From the NCBI RefSeq assembly GCF_900221005.1, contig NZ_OBQI01000005.1, positions 372,001-436,000 of the forward strand: a stretch of 64,000 nt of DNA. The letters run 5' to 3'. The stretch is from Blastococcus aggregatus (GTDB lineage: Bacteria; Actinomycetota; Actinomycetes; Mycobacteriales; Geodermatophilaceae). This document shows, piece after piece, positions 1-8,257 of the stretch (positions are counted from its first letter, which is position 1; each line of letters starts with the position of its first letter). Under the pieces are notes generated by a model. The model saw nothing but the letters and a program-made list of their open reading frames with translations, searched no databases and was not told the origin of the DNA. Position numbers and translations under genes: made by a program.

Positions 1-1
1 G

Positions 2-1324
2 TCGACCTTCGGCGAGGACACGTTCTCCGAGGGCCTGGGCTTCGACGGTTCGTCGATCCGCGGGTTCCAGACGATCAACGAGTCGGACATGCTGCTGCTG
101 CCCGACGCCAGCAGCGCGTACGTCGACCCGTTCCGCATCCACAAGACGCTGAACATCAACTTCTTCATCCACGACCCGATCACGCGCGAGGCCTACAGCC
201 GCGACCCGCGGAACGTGGCGAAGAAGGCCGAGGCCTACCTCGCCGCCAGCGGCATCGCCGACACCGCCTACTTCGGCGCCGAGGCGGAGTTCTACATCTT
301 CGACTCGATCCGGCACGGCACGGGCATCAACGAGGGCTACTACCACATCGACGCGGTCGAGGGCTCCTGGAACACCGGCTCCCTGACCGGCGAGAACGGC
401 GTCGGCCCGAACCTGGGCTACAAGACCCGCGCCAAGGGCGGCTACTTCCCGGTCGAGCCCTACGACCAGCAGAGCGACCTGCGCTCCACGATGATGGTCA
501 ACCTGGCCAACGCCGGGCTGGAGCTCGAGCGCGGCCACCACGAGGTCGGCACCGGCGGTCAGGCCGAGATCAACTACAAGTTCGACACCCTGCTGCGCTC
601 GGCCGACAGCCTGATGCTGTTCAAGTACGTCATCAAGAACACCGCCTGGGCCGCCGGCAAGACCGTCACGTTCATGCCGAAGCCGCTGTTCGGTGACAAC
701 GGCTCGGGCATGCACTGCCACCAGAGCCTCTGGAAGGACGGCTCGCCGCTCTTCCACGCCGAGACCGGGTACGCCGGGCTCTCGGACATGGCCCGCCACT
801 ACATCGGTGGGCTGCTCAAGCACGCGCCGTCGCTGCTGGCCTTCACCAACCCGACGGTGAACAGCTACCACCGCCTGGTGCCCGGCTACGAGGCGCCGAT
901 CAACCTCGTCTACTCGGCCCGCAACCGCTCGGCCTGCACCCGCATCCCGATCTCCGGGGACAACCCCAAGGCCAAGCGCATCGAGTTCCGCGTCCCCGAC
1001 CCGTCGGCCAACCCCTACCTCGCCTTCTCGGCGATGCTGATGGCCGGCCTCGACGGCGTCAAGAACAAGATCGAGCCGCCGGCACCGGTCGACAAGGACC
1101 TCTACGAGCTGCCGCCCGAGGAGGCCCTGGGCATCGAGAAGGTGCCCGCGTCGCTGGACGCCGTCCTCGACCGGCTCGAGGTCGACCACGAGTACCTGAT
1201 CGACGGCGGGGTCTTCACGCCCGACCTGATCGAGACGTGGATCGACTACAAGCGGGCGAACGAGATCGACCCGATCCGCCTGCGCCCGCACCCGCACGAG
1301 TTCGCGATGTACTACGACATCTGA
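2..1324 (+). CDS. glnA: Type I glutamine synthetase, 3' part (5' end outside window)
   Basis: Makes glutamine from glutamate, ammonia and ATP in the cytoplasm. The reading frame is open from base 2, so about 440 residues are visible and some 35 N-terminal residues are missing compared with the usual length near 475. Visible family motifs include the early [10 protein letters not shown] segment, the ATP-binding [16 protein letters not shown] region, the NRSA segment and, near the C terminus, [11 protein letters not shown], which holds the tyrosine that GlnE adenylylates in type I-beta enzymes. The protein ends in EFAMYYDI. The last 29 coding bases are part of a 32-bp repeat found again at 16493-16524, which marks this 3' end as an integration site. 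A glnE gene at 22652-25765 and a glnA2-type gene at 30300-31649 share the neighbourhood, as in mycobacteria. Confidence 0.97.
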   Translation, partial: STFGEDTFSEGLGFDGSSIRGFQTINESDMLLLPDASSAYVDPFRIHKTLNINFFIHDPITREAYSRDPRNVAKKAEAYLAASGIADTAYFGAEAEFYIFDSIRHGTGINEGYYHIDAVEGSWNTGSLTGENGVGPNLGYKTRAKGGYFPVEPYDQQSDLRSTMMVNLANAGLELERGHHEVGTGGQAEINYKFDTLLRSADSLMLFKYVIKNTAWAAGKTVTFMPKPLFGDNGSGMHCHQSLWKDGSPLFHAETGYAGLSDMARHYIGGLLKHAPSLLAFTNPTVNSYHRLVPGYEAPINLVYSARNRSACTRIPISGDNPKAKRIEFRVPDPSANPYLAFSAMLMAGLDGVKNKIEPPAPVDKDLYELPPEEALGIEKVPASLDAVLDRLEVDHEYLIDGGVFTPDLIETWIDYKRANEIDPIRLRPHPHEFAMYYDI

Positions 1325-1327
1325 GTC
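1296..1327 (+). repeat. Left attachment site (attL), 32-bp direct repeat in the glnA 3' end
   Basis: These 32 bases, starting ACGAGTTCGCGATG and ending CATCTGAGTC, occur again without mismatch at 16493-16524. They cover the last 29 bases of glnA plus 3 bases. Integrase genes and candidate arm-type repeats lie immediately to the right. I infer that this is the left junction of an integrated element whose core site reconstitutes the end of glnA. Confidence 0.85.
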
Positions 1328-1333
1328 TGACAA

Positions 1334-1367
1334 CGGGCTGACCTGCGGTTTACCGCAGGTCAGCCCG
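1334..1367. terminator. 15-bp perfect hairpin just inside attL
   Basis: CGGGCTGACCTGCGG, loop TTTA, then the exact complement. It sits 9 bases after the glnA stop and could end glnA transcription now that the presumed native terminator has been displaced to 16548-16590. Both arms contain the 9-mer CGCAGGTCA, also found twice next to attR (16441-16449 and 16471-16479), so it may instead or additionally bind integrase or excisionase. It also overlaps the tail of the integrase remnant. Confidence 0.6.
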
Positions 1368-1369
1368 CT

Positions 1370-1389
1370 CAGTCCCCATCCAGTCCCCA
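1370..1389. repeat. Candidate integrase arm-type site, left copy
   Basis: CAGTCCCCATCCAGTCCCCA, itself two direct copies of CAGTCCCC, occurs here and identically at 16373-16392, inside both ends of the element. Paired short repeats flanking the core site are typical of arm-type binding sites of lambda-like integrases. The role is an inference. Confidence 0.6.
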
Positions 1390-1395
1390 CGAGCG

Positions 1396-1452
1396 GCCAG
1401 CACAGCACCAACGGCGGCCCGTGCGGTCTCGTCGCTGTCCGGCCACAGGTGC
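1396..1452. repeat. 57-bp direct repeat flanking the DUF262 gene, left copy
   Basis: This matches 3378-3434 at 54 of 57 positions in the same orientation. Both copies lie in integrase tail coding sequence. The pair brackets the DUF262 gene, so that gene entered, or could leave, by recombination between integrase tails. Confidence 0.85.
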
Positions 1453-1500
1453 GCCGGAGGCTCTTGCTCCAGTGCGCTGCGTGGCGCGGCTCGGTTCAGA

Positions 1501-1531
1501 ACCACCTTCGACGGCTGCCGTCGAAGGTGGT
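1501..1531. other. 15-bp inverted repeat upstream of the DUF262 gene
   Basis: ACCACCTTCGACGGC, one T, then the exact complement. It lies between the integrase remnant and the DUF262 start, about 140 bp before the gene. It may be an operator or a terminator; there is no T-run to decide. The rest of 1453-1669 holds no gene that I can support. Confidence 0.5.
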
Positions 1532-1669
1532 GGCGTGCTGCGCTCAGATGAGCGGCGAGGCGCGACGTACTGGCCGACCGCAGGCCTAACCGGTGACCGA
1601 GGGGCCGTTACCGGGCGCAGACGCCCAACTACGCTGGCGTTGAGCAGGAAACGCGTCGTGGGGGATGTC

Positions 1670-3310
1670 ATGGCAGATCCGACACAGTTCGACCACGACC
1701 GCATCAGTCACCTGCTGGCGGACCGGCTCCTCGAGGTGCCGGCCTTCCAGCGGAGCTACTCGTGGGACGAGGGCAACGTCGCGGACTTCTTGTCCGACCT
1801 GGAGACCGCTCGCAAGAAGAGCACGAGCTACTTCCTTGGGACCGTCGTCTTTGCCAACTCCGCAGACAGCGCCCGCCAGCAGATCGTCGATGGTCAGCAG
1901 CGGCTCGCGACGACGGCGATCCTTCTGGTTGCGATCCGGGATGCGCTGCGCGACTTCAAGAAGGAGAAGTCCGCCACCCACATCGACGAGACCTACCTGC
2001 GCGGGTACGACCTGGACTCGGAAGAGCTGGTCGAGCGCATCGTCTTGAACCCCGATGACCAGCCGGTGTACGACCTGCTTCTCGCACGGGCGCCCCTGCC
2101 CGCCGAGGGCGACTCCCCCATCGCTGACGCGTACCGGCAGTGCACCGCCTACCTCAAGGAGATCGCCCCGAGCGAGAGCGACTACCGGCGACTCATCGAG
2201 ATAACGACCCAGCTGGACGAGGAGGTTCAGGTCCTCGTCGCGGTGGCGCACGACCTCCCCGAGGCCTACGTCATCTTCGAGACCCTGAACGACCGGGGCG
2301 CCGACCTCACTACCGCCGACCTGCTGAAGAACTACCTGTTCAGCCAGGCCAAGCACAACTTCACGTTCGTCCAGGCGGCGTGGACGAAGATCAGCGGGGA
2401 CTTCGACAAACCCGAGGAGTTCGTCAAGTTCCTGCGCTACGACTACATGTCCCGCCATGGGCACGTGACCACCCGGAAGCTGTACAAGGCGATCCAGGAC
2501 GACATCGGCACCGGTCACACCAAGGTCAAGCAGTACGTCCAGCAGCTCGACAGCGCCCGCGCCACCTACCTCGCGCTCAAGGACGTGGACAGCGCGCTGT
2601 GGGACTCCCTCGATTTCGACATGCGGGACTCCGTGCTCGCTATGAGGCGGTTTGGCCTGGAGAGCAGCTATCCACTGATCATGGCCGCCTTCGCCAGGTG
2701 GGGCGACGACAAGGTCAAGGCGGCCAGGCTCTTCACCAAGGTGACCAACTGGTCGATCCGTGCGCTCTTCGCCGGCCGCCTCGGCGGCAGCGTGGCGGAG
2801 AAGGCGTTCAGCAAGGCGGCACAGATGGTCAGCAACGGCACGGCGAAGAATCAGGTCGACGTCCGCGATGCCCTCTTGACCATCATCGTGAGCGACCGCG
2901 AGTTCACGGACGACTTCCGGGCGTTCGGCAACATCGCTCTTCCCCGGGCGAAGTACCTGCTGGCCATGCTCGAGCGTGCACATCGCTCCAAGCTCGGCGA
3001 GACGCTGGACGGGCTGCCCGACTGGAGCAGCCGGACTGTCACGCTCGAGCACCTCATGCCGCGGGCCGAAGCGAAGAACGACGCGGTGAAGCTGACCTAC
3101 GTGGAGACCCTGGGCAACATGGCTCTTCTCGAAAGGCAGCTGAACAAGGGCCTGGAAGACAAGCCGTTCGCGGAAAAGATCTCCGCCTACGGCACGTCGG
3201 CCTTCCGGGTGACCGCCGCCCTGAAGGAACAGCAGTCGTGGACCAAGGACGACGTCGACAAGCGCGCAATGGATCTTGCAGCTCTCGCGCCTGCTGCCTG
3301 GCCCCTCTGA
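1670..3310 (+). CDS. DUF262/DUF1524 protein, GmrSD-type (type IV restriction-like)
   Basis: Predicted 546 residues. The N-terminal DUF262 part has VPAFQRSYSWDE near residue 23 and the hallmark VDGQQR at 73-78, which belongs to the ParB-like nucleotide-binding fold. The C-terminal DUF1524 part has LEHLMPR followed by the LGNMALLERQLN segment and a final pF..K, the HNH-like nuclease region. GmrS and GmrD domains fused in one chain form modification-dependent nucleases that cut glucosylated phage DNA; the substrate here is unknown. ATG 1670 is preceded by GGGG at 1660-1663; an in-frame GTG at 1658 with AGGA upstream is an alternative, and anything further upstream overlaps the integrase remnant. 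It sits alone between two copies of an integrase tail, as expected for a defence cargo gene. Domain assignment is firm; defence activity is inferred. Confidence 0.88.
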   Translation: MADPTQFDHDRISHLLADRLLEVPAFQRSYSWDEGNVADFLSDLETARKKSTSYFLGTVVFANSADSARQQIVDGQQRLATTAILLVAIRDALRDFKKEKSATHIDETYLRGYDLDSEELVERIVLNPDDQPVYDLLLARAPLPAEGDSPIADAYRQCTAYLKEIAPSESDYRRLIEITTQLDEEVQVLVAVAHDLPEAYVIFETLNDRGADLTTADLLKNYLFSQAKHNFTFVQAAWTKISGDFDKPEEFVKFLRYDYMSRHGHVTTRKLYKAIQDDIGTGHTKVKQYVQQLDSARATYLALKDVDSALWDSLDFDMRDSVLAMRRFGLESSYPLIMAAFARWGDDKVKAARLFTKVTNWSIRALFAGRLGGSVAEKAFSKAAQMVSNGTAKNQVDVRDALLTIIVSDREFTDDFRAFGNIALPRAKYLLAMLERAHRSKLGETLDGLPDWSSRTVTLEHLMPRAEAKNDAVKLTYVETLGNMALLERQLNKGLEDKPFAEKISAYGTSAFRVTAALKEQQSWTKDDVDKRAMDLAALAPAAWPL

Positions 3311-3331
3311 ACTGTCCGCCTTGCTACCAGT

Positions 3332-4477
3332 TCATCGCCCAGAGGGGTTAGCGACCCCCAGCGAGTCCGAACGGGCCGCCAGCACAGCACCAACGGCGGT
3401 CCGTGCGGACTCGTCGCTGTCTGGCCACAGGTGCCCGTAGGTGTCCAGCGTCGTCTTGGCGCTGCCGTGCCGGAGCCGGTGCTGGACGACCTTGACGTCG
3501 AGCCCACTGCCGATGAGCAGCGACGCCAGGTAATGCCGCAGGTCGTGGAAGCGGAAGGCGTCGGGAAGCTCGGGGACCGTCGGCCGGGCCGAGCGGATCG
3601 CGCGCTCGATCGCCCATGTTGAGGTCCGCAGGCCAGCGCCGTCGGTGACGACGTGGTCCCCGCCCCATCGCGCCACCGCCGCCGAGAGCTCCACCGACAG
3701 CTCCTGCGGGATGGGCAGCGGCGTGCGGGACGTCTCACTCTTGAGCGGCTCGCCGTCGCCCTGCTGCACCGGCCGCACAACGCCGCGCATGAAGTCGACG
3801 TCCCAGACCCGCAGTCCCACGACCTCGGCGGTGCGCAGCCCAACGAACGCCCCGAGCAGGATCGCCGGGCGCAGGTGGTCGGCGACCGCGTCGTGTAGCG
3901 CCCACACCTGCTCGGTCGTCGCGACGTACGGGCGCTGACCGCCGGCCCCTGGTGAGGTGCGGCGCGAGCACGGGTTGCGCGCCAGCAGCCCGTCGTGCAC
4001 GGCGTCGCTCATGACTTGGGACAGCCGCGAGTGCAGCGCATAGACGTAGCTGTCGGCAAGGCCGGCGGCCTTGAGCTCAACCGTCCACGAGCGGACCGAG
4101 GACGGCCGCACCGCCGAGAGCGGCATCGGACCGAACGCGGCGGTGATCTGGGCGATGTGCACCCGCGCCTGCCGCACCGTGCGGGGGCGGCGAGTGGCGT
4201 AGCCGGCCAGCCAGGTCGCGCACCACTCGGAGACAGTCGTCCGAGCGGTCTTCGGGTCAACGTAGGTGCCGGTCACCTGGCTGGTCGTGACCTCGTCGAG
4301 CCACCGCTGCGCCTTGGACTTCTCCTTGTCGGCGAAGGCCTGCGTGACCTCTTTGCCCGCGGCGTCCTTGTAGCGCGCCCGGTAGCGCATGCCCCGCCCG
4401 TACCGGGGGCTCTGCACGCGCTTCCCCGTGGCCGGGTCGGTGACGTACCACCGGTCCTGAATGCTGCGAAAAGGCAC
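3332..4477 (-). CDS. int: Tyrosine recombinase (integrase) of the element
   Basis: Predicted 381 residues from GTG 4477, which has GGAG six bases upstream; the frame could open further upstream (4573) but that adds a sequence unlike integrases. The N-terminal part resembles an AP2-like arm-binding domain (RYRARYKDAAGKEVTQAF, about 31-48), followed by a SAM-like core-binding domain (about 80-165) and the catalytic domain. Visible catalytic residues are Arg215 (GLRTAEVVGL), Lys246, His311 and Arg314 (FHDLRH), His337 (LRHGSAKTTLDTY) and Tyr347. It probably integrates and excises the element together with the Xis-like protein at 5134-5349. Its last 12 residues differ from the remnant tail next to attL, so it may come from a second, related element. 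Confidence 0.95.
   Translation of the reverse strand: MPFRSIQDRWYVTDPATGKRVQSPRYGRGMRYRARYKDAAGKEVTQAFADKEKSKAQRWLDEVTTSQVTGTYVDPKTARTTVSEWCATWLAGYATRRPRTVRQARVHIAQITAAFGPMPLSAVRPSSVRSWTVELKAAGLADSYVYALHSRLSQVMSDAVHDGLLARNPCSRRTSPGAGGQRPYVATTEQVWALHDAVADHLRPAILLGAFVGLRTAEVVGLRVWDVDFMRGVVRPVQQGDGEPLKSETSRTPLPIPQELSVELSAAVARWGGDHVVTDGAGLRTSTWAIERAIRSARPTVPELPDAFRFHDLRHYLASLLIGSGLDVKVVQHRLRHGSAKTTLDTYGHLWPDSDESARTAVGAVLAARSDSLGVANPSGR
3378..3434. repeat. 57-bp direct repeat flanking the DUF262 gene, right copy
   Basis: This copy is inside the intact integrase gene (codons for HLWPDSDESARTAVGAVLAA). It matches 1396-1452 at 54 of 57 positions. Confidence 0.85.
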
Positions 4478-4526
4478 GAGCTTCTCCGATCTGCAACTCA
4501 GGCGGAGCGAGGATGCCGACCCAGCA

Positions 4527-4850
4527 TCAAGAGGTCGATCGCTCGGCGGCGACCCGCGCTTCGAGCGCCTCACGGGCCAGTTGGGAGATGGTCTTGCCTT
4601 CGCGGTCGGCGATCTGGGCGGCGCTGTCCCGGACGCGGGGATCGACGCGGAAGGCGATGCGCGGTGAGACGGCGGCCCGGCCGGTGAGGGAGGGGCGGCC
4701 GCCGCGGCGCCGGACCTCGTCGACGATGTCCGCGGCCTGCTGCTCGGTCAGCCGGGTCCCGTCGGCTAGCCGGACGTCGTCCCGGTCGAGGTCGACATCA
4801 GGTCCGATCGGCGTGCTGGAGGTGATGGGCGGCGGGGTGCGCTCGGTCAC
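4527..4850 (-). CDS. Small ribbon-helix-helix-like protein, candidate antitoxin
   Basis: Predicted 107 residues. The C-terminal half reads SPRIAFRVDPRVRDSAAQIA then EGKTISQLAREALEARV, the strand-helix-helix pattern of CopG/Arc-like DNA-binding proteins; the N-terminal half is acidic and linker-like. Its start overlaps the stop of the gene upstream (4847-5137) by 4 bases, so the two are translated together. The partner encodes a small toxin-like protein, which suggests a toxin-antitoxin pair of the kind that stabilises mobile elements; the toxin-first order is less common but known. Not shown by sequence alone: which protein is toxic, or whether either is. Confidence 0.6.
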   Translation of the reverse strand: MTERTPPPITSSTPIGPDVDLDRDDVRLADGTRLTEQQAADIVDEVRRRGGRPSLTGRAAVSPRIAFRVDPRVRDSAAQIADREGKTISQLAREALEARVAAERSTS

Positions 4851-5137
4851 GGGCTTTCTCCTCGGAGGCGGGTCGGCATGACGTGGATGACCAGCAGGTA
4901 GTGCTGGCCGCCGTCGGCCGGCTGCACCTCGACGGCGATGATCTCCAGTTCTCGGCCTCGTTCGTCGAGGCCGATGTAGAGCCAGGCGTCGGCCCCGCTG
5001 GTCGCGGTGACCGGCGTCGGTCGGGTCTCGGCCAGGACGTGGCGGGCGGAGGTCCGGCCGACGCGATGCTTGCGCGCCGACTGGGTGAACCGGATCTCCA
5101 AGCCATCAGTATTGTCAGACACAACATGATCCGTCAA
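4847..5137 (-). CDS. Small toxin-like protein of a candidate TA pair
   Basis: Predicted 96 residues with an early basic segment (FTQSARKHRVGRTSARHVL), then alternating strands: AWLYIGLDERGRELEIIAVE and YLLVIHVMPTRLR. This compact layout recalls RelE/BrnT-type ribonuclease toxins, but I see no diagnostic catalytic motif, so the family is tentative. The start is TTG 5137, overlapping the stop of the Xis-like gene by 4 bases; an in-frame GTG at 5122 is an alternative. With 5134-5349 and 4527-4850 it forms a three-gene overlapping unit xis-toxin-antitoxin directly upstream of the integrase. Confidence 0.55.
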   Translation of the reverse strand: MTDHVVSDNTDGLEIRFTQSARKHRVGRTSARHVLAETRPTPVTATSGADAWLYIGLDERGRELEIIAVEVQPADGGQHYLLVIHVMPTRLRGESP

Positions 5138-5349
5138 GATTGACCTGCGCGGTCCTGGCCGTGCTGGGCGTCGACCCAGGCGCGCACGTCGTCGGAACGG
5201 TAGAGGACGCGGCGGCCGAGGCGGAAGCTGCGCGGGCCGGTGCCGAGGTGGCGCCAGTAGCGCAGCGTGGCGACGGGGGCGCGCAGGAGCTCGGCGGCTT
5301 CGGTGATGGTGAGCAGCTCAGGTTCGCGGCTGGTGGTGTGGTCAGTCAT
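5134..5349 (-). CDS. xis: Excisionase-like MerR/HTH_17 DNA-binding protein
   Basis: Predicted 71 residues from ATG 5349, with GGAG six bases upstream. The sequence ELLTITEAAELLRAPVATLR, then YWRHLGTGPRSFRLGRRVLY and DDVRAWVDAQ, is the winged helix-turn-helix pattern of HTH_17/excisionase proteins. In integrated elements such small proteins bend att DNA and direct the integrase towards excision. Location upstream of the toxin-antitoxin-like pair and the integrase on the same strand supports that role. It could alternatively act as a transcriptional regulator of the element. Confidence 0.82.
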   Translation of the reverse strand: MTDHTTSREPELLTITEAAELLRAPVATLRYWRHLGTGPRSFRLGRRVLYRSDDVRAWVDAQHGQDRAGQS

Positions 5350-5479
5350 GGTCGGCTCCGGTGTAGTCGGTGGGCTGGGCCCCGTCACCTGCAGAAGGCG
5401 CCAATCGGGGTCCCTTGGTGACAGCCGACCGCCAGATCCTGCCGGGATTCTCCTGTTGGTCTGCAGTCGCCGGTGCGGC

Positions 5480-8257
5480 TCATCGCCCGAGGCCGGGGGC
5501 GGCGCCACCCCGGGTGAGGGACGGACCACGGCGCTCGGACTCCGGCCGCGGAACGTCGGGGTGCGCGTAGCGGGCGGCTTCGGTGGCGGCGAGCTGGGCG
5601 GCGTGGGCGGGGCCGAGGTCGGCGCGGTCGCGGCCGAACACCGCCATCCACTGCTGCCGCGCCTCGGCCAGGTCCGCGGCCACCAGGTGCGCGGTGTTCG
5701 CAGTGCGGCCGCGGGTCATGCCGACGTAGGCCGACGCGGCGCCGGTGTGCTCGCCGATCACCACATGCGAAGAGGTGACGGTGTCGCCCTGCACGCCGTG
5801 CGCGGTGTTGGCGTAGGCCAGCTCGACGTGGGCGGTGACGTAACCGGCGGGCAGCAGCCGCTCCCCCGCCCCCGCCGGGGTGACACCCGGGGTGACACCG
5901 GCCGGGACCGCGCCGGTCGGGGTGACGTCGGCCGGGACGACGGCCAGCGCCCCGGAGGGACCGACGGCGGTGACGGTCCAGATGTCCCGGTTGGCCACGC
6001 GCAGTGCTCGGTCGTTGCGGCGGGTGGCGATCCGGTCCCCGGCGCCGATCCGCTGCCCCGCCCCGGTGACCGCTACCCGGACGTCATCGACGAGCCCGTC
6101 GGCGACTCGCCTCTCCCGGATCGCGGCGCCCAGTTCGGCGGCCTGCTCGCGGGTGTCCACCACGATCGCTGCCTGCTCGCCGCGGCGGTGGTGCTCAGCA
6201 GCGAGGGCGGCCAGCGCCACGGACAGGCTCGCATGATCGGGGTGCAGACGCATTTGGCCGCGGGCGGCAAGGGAGTCGAACACCCGGCCTGAGTCGTTCC
6301 CGCCGCGCATGGCCAGGGTCAGGTTGGCGTACTCCGTGTCGGGCACCGTCTGCCCGGCCTGGTTGGTGCGGGTGAAGCGGTGCACCCGGTCGAGGGTCAT
6401 GTGCGCCGCCGGGTCGACCCGGCGCACGGCGAGGTCCAGTACCCCGCCGCGGCCGACGGCGGCGAGCTGGTGCCGGTCCCCGAGCAGCGCCACCCGCACG
6501 TGGTGCTCGTCGGCGACGACCAGCAGGGCTCGGGCGGTGTCCTGGTCGAGCATGCCGGCCTCGTCGACGACCAGCAGGTCCCCGGGAGCGAGGTGGGCTG
6601 CGGCCCCCGGGCCGGCGTAGGGGACGCCGGTGACAGGGTCAGCCTGGCCAAGGTTGAGCCGGGTCCAGGTGCCGTCGTCGGTCCAGCGCCAGCCGTGCTG
6701 GAAGGCCAGCCAGGCTGCCGAGCCGGCGGTGGCGCCAACCTCGGCGGAAGCGACCCTGGCCGCCTTCAGGGTGGGGGTGACAACCACCAGCCGCCGCCCC
6801 TGTTCGGCCAGTCGTCTTCGAGCCGCGGCCAGGGTGGTGGTCTTGCCCGCTCCGGCCGCGCCTTCCACCACCACCAGCGGCCGGTGCCCGGCGAGCGCGG
6901 CCGCGGTGCCGGCCTGCCCGGCATCCAGCTGCTCCCCGCCGGTCACTCGGTCCGGCCGTAGGTCGGCATCTGCGCCGTGGTGGGTGCCGCGGGCGGCGAG
7001 GCGGGCGGCCAGGTCGGCCTCGACCTCGAGCACCGCCGGGGAGGTCCAGGCCCGGATGTGCTCGGGTACCCCGTCGCGGTCCAGCAGCGGAAGGCAGCGG
7101 TCCTGGGCGCGGGCGGTGAGGTCCTCGGCCAGCTCGCCGCGCACCGCTGCCGCAGCGACGACGCCGGCGGCGGCGGCGAGCAGCCGTTCGGCCTCGCCGC
7201 GCAGGTCGGCGGCGTTCCACGCGGAGCGGCCGGCGGCCAGCCGGGTGAGGATCTGGTCGGCTGCGCGGTCGCGGTCCAGGACGCCGATCGGGGTGGGCCG
7301 CAGCTGGAGCGGTCGGTCGGGATCGCGGTAGCCGAGGGCGGCCAGCTCGGCCCTCCACCGCGCGGTGAGGTCGGCCCCCGAGCGGGGGATGACCTTGTCC
7401 GGGCGGCCGTCGGCCCATGCCCGGGCGTCCCATGCCCGCCGCAGCGCCGGCCCCGGAGATTCGCCGGGGTGCGCGGCCATCCAGTCGCGTTCGTAGCGGT
7501 CCAGATTGCGCCCGATCTGCGCCGCCCGGGCGCTGAACGGACCGACGTACTCGGCGAGCTCCAGTATTTCTCCAGTCGCATCGACGGTGTAGCCGTGGGC
7601 GGCCAGCGCGGCACGGAATTGCGGGTCGCAGGCGACCGCGGCGTGTCCGATGCCGTTGATGGCAGCGAGGAAGTCACGCACGCCGACGGTGTGCAGCCCC
7701 CGCCACTGGTCGGCGGCGAACACTCGGGCGTTGATCTGCAGGTGAAGATGCCGGTGCGGATCTCCCGCGCGGGACGTGTAGTGCCGCACCGTCACCGCCT
7801 CCAACGCCTCGAGCGGCACCTGGGCCTGGCCGCCGCGCGGGCCGACCCGGGTGGTCGCGTGGGCGGCGAGCCAGCCGATGATCTCGGGCGCGGCACGGTC
7901 CTGGGCGGCGTCGTAGGCGGCTGCGACGTCGTCGTGCACCGCGGCGGCCAGGGACCAGGACTTCGGACCATTGACCACCACCTCCACGAACCTCACCGCC
8001 CGCTCGTCGGTACGCAGCCGCCCGCGTGGCGCGCCGGTGTCCGGGCCCCGGCCGGCCACCCAGCTCTCGTAGGTCTCCCCCGTCAACGGCGCCAGCTCCT
8101 CCACCCGCCCGGCGGTGGCCGTGAAGCGGCGGGCCAGGCCGGTGCCCTCGGCCAGGTAGTAGTCATCAGCGCGGCCTCGGTCGGCCTCCAGATACGCCCG
8201 CGCAGCCGCCGCCGACCCGGCGTACACCTTCATTCCGCCATGCAATTTCCGCGCCAC
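5480..8257 (-). CDS. MobF-family relaxase (TrwC/TraA-like) with helicase domain
   Basis: Predicted 925 residues from GTG 8257; ATG 8233 (MKVYAGSAAAARAYLE) is an alternative because neither start has a clear ribosome site. The N-terminal third is a TrwC relaxase domain: the metal-binding histidines are visible in PHRHLHLQINARVF (His168, His170, His172). From about residue 440 comes a RecD-like helicase with Walker A GAAGAGKT (466-473), Walker B VVDEAGM near 565 and a late AHGVQGDTV motif. Such proteins nick oriT and unwind the transferred strand. No coupling protein or type IV secretion genes are in the element, so it could be mobilised only by another conjugative system. The final 120 residues contain short Pro-Ala-Gly-Val-Thr repeats. 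Confidence 0.92.
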   Translation of the reverse strand: MARKLHGGMKVYAGSAAAARAYLEADRGRADDYYLAEGTGLARRFTATAGRVEELAPLTGETYESWVAGRGPDTGAPRGRLRTDERAVRFVEVVVNGPKSWSLAAAVHDDVAAAYDAAQDRAAPEIIGWLAAHATTRVGPRGGQAQVPLEALEAVTVRHYTSRAGDPHRHLHLQINARVFAADQWRGLHTVGVRDFLAAINGIGHAAVACDPQFRAALAAHGYTVDATGEILELAEYVGPFSARAAQIGRNLDRYERDWMAAHPGESPGPALRRAWDARAWADGRPDKVIPRSGADLTARWRAELAALGYRDPDRPLQLRPTPIGVLDRDRAADQILTRLAAGRSAWNAADLRGEAERLLAAAAGVVAAAAVRGELAEDLTARAQDRCLPLLDRDGVPEHIRAWTSPAVLEVEADLAARLAARGTHHGADADLRPDRVTGGEQLDAGQAGTAAALAGHRPLVVVEGAAGAGKTTTLAAARRRLAEQGRRLVVVTPTLKAARVASAEVGATAGSAAWLAFQHGWRWTDDGTWTRLNLGQADPVTGVPYAGPGAAAHLAPGDLLVVDEAGMLDQDTARALLVVADEHHVRVALLGDRHQLAAVGRGGVLDLAVRRVDPAAHMTLDRVHRFTRTNQAGQTVPDTEYANLTLAMRGGNDSGRVFDSLAARGQMRLHPDHASLSVALAALAAEHHRRGEQAAIVVDTREQAAELGAAIRERRVADGLVDDVRVAVTGAGQRIGAGDRIATRRNDRALRVANRDIWTVTAVGPSGALAVVPADVTPTGAVPAGVTPGVTPAGAGERLLPAGYVTAHVELAYANTAHGVQGDTVTSSHVVIGEHTGAASAYVGMTRGRTANTAHLVAADLAEARQQWMAVFGRDRADLGPAHAAQLAATEAARYAHPDVPRPESERRGPSLTRGGAAPGLGR

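Larger units (their letters stand above)
1350..1452 (-). pseudogene. Integrase C-terminal remnant (last 33 codons)
   Basis: Read on the minus strand, this encodes HLWPDSDETARAAVGAVLAA and then 13 more residues to a TAA stop. The complete integrase at 3332-4477 ends with a closely related 33-residue tail (HLWPDSDESARTAVGAVLAA plus 13). Upstream of the His codon the similarity stops abruptly. It is therefore the tail of a second, related but not identical tyrosine integrase, lying 22 bp from the att core, where an element's integrase normally ends. The last 12 residues differ from the intact integrase, and this tail, not that of the intact gene, carries the 20-bp repeat shared with the attR side. 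Confidence 0.75.

Noticed and set aside
1369..1704. 111-residue minus-strand frame overlapping the left integrase tail
   Set aside because: It is in a different frame from the integrase tail; the real similarity is in the frame that stops at 1350.
3311..3377. A third att core or an att site of the intact integrase at its 3' end
   Set aside because: Neither the 32-bp core nor the 20-bp repeat occurs here or anywhere else between 1328 and 16372.
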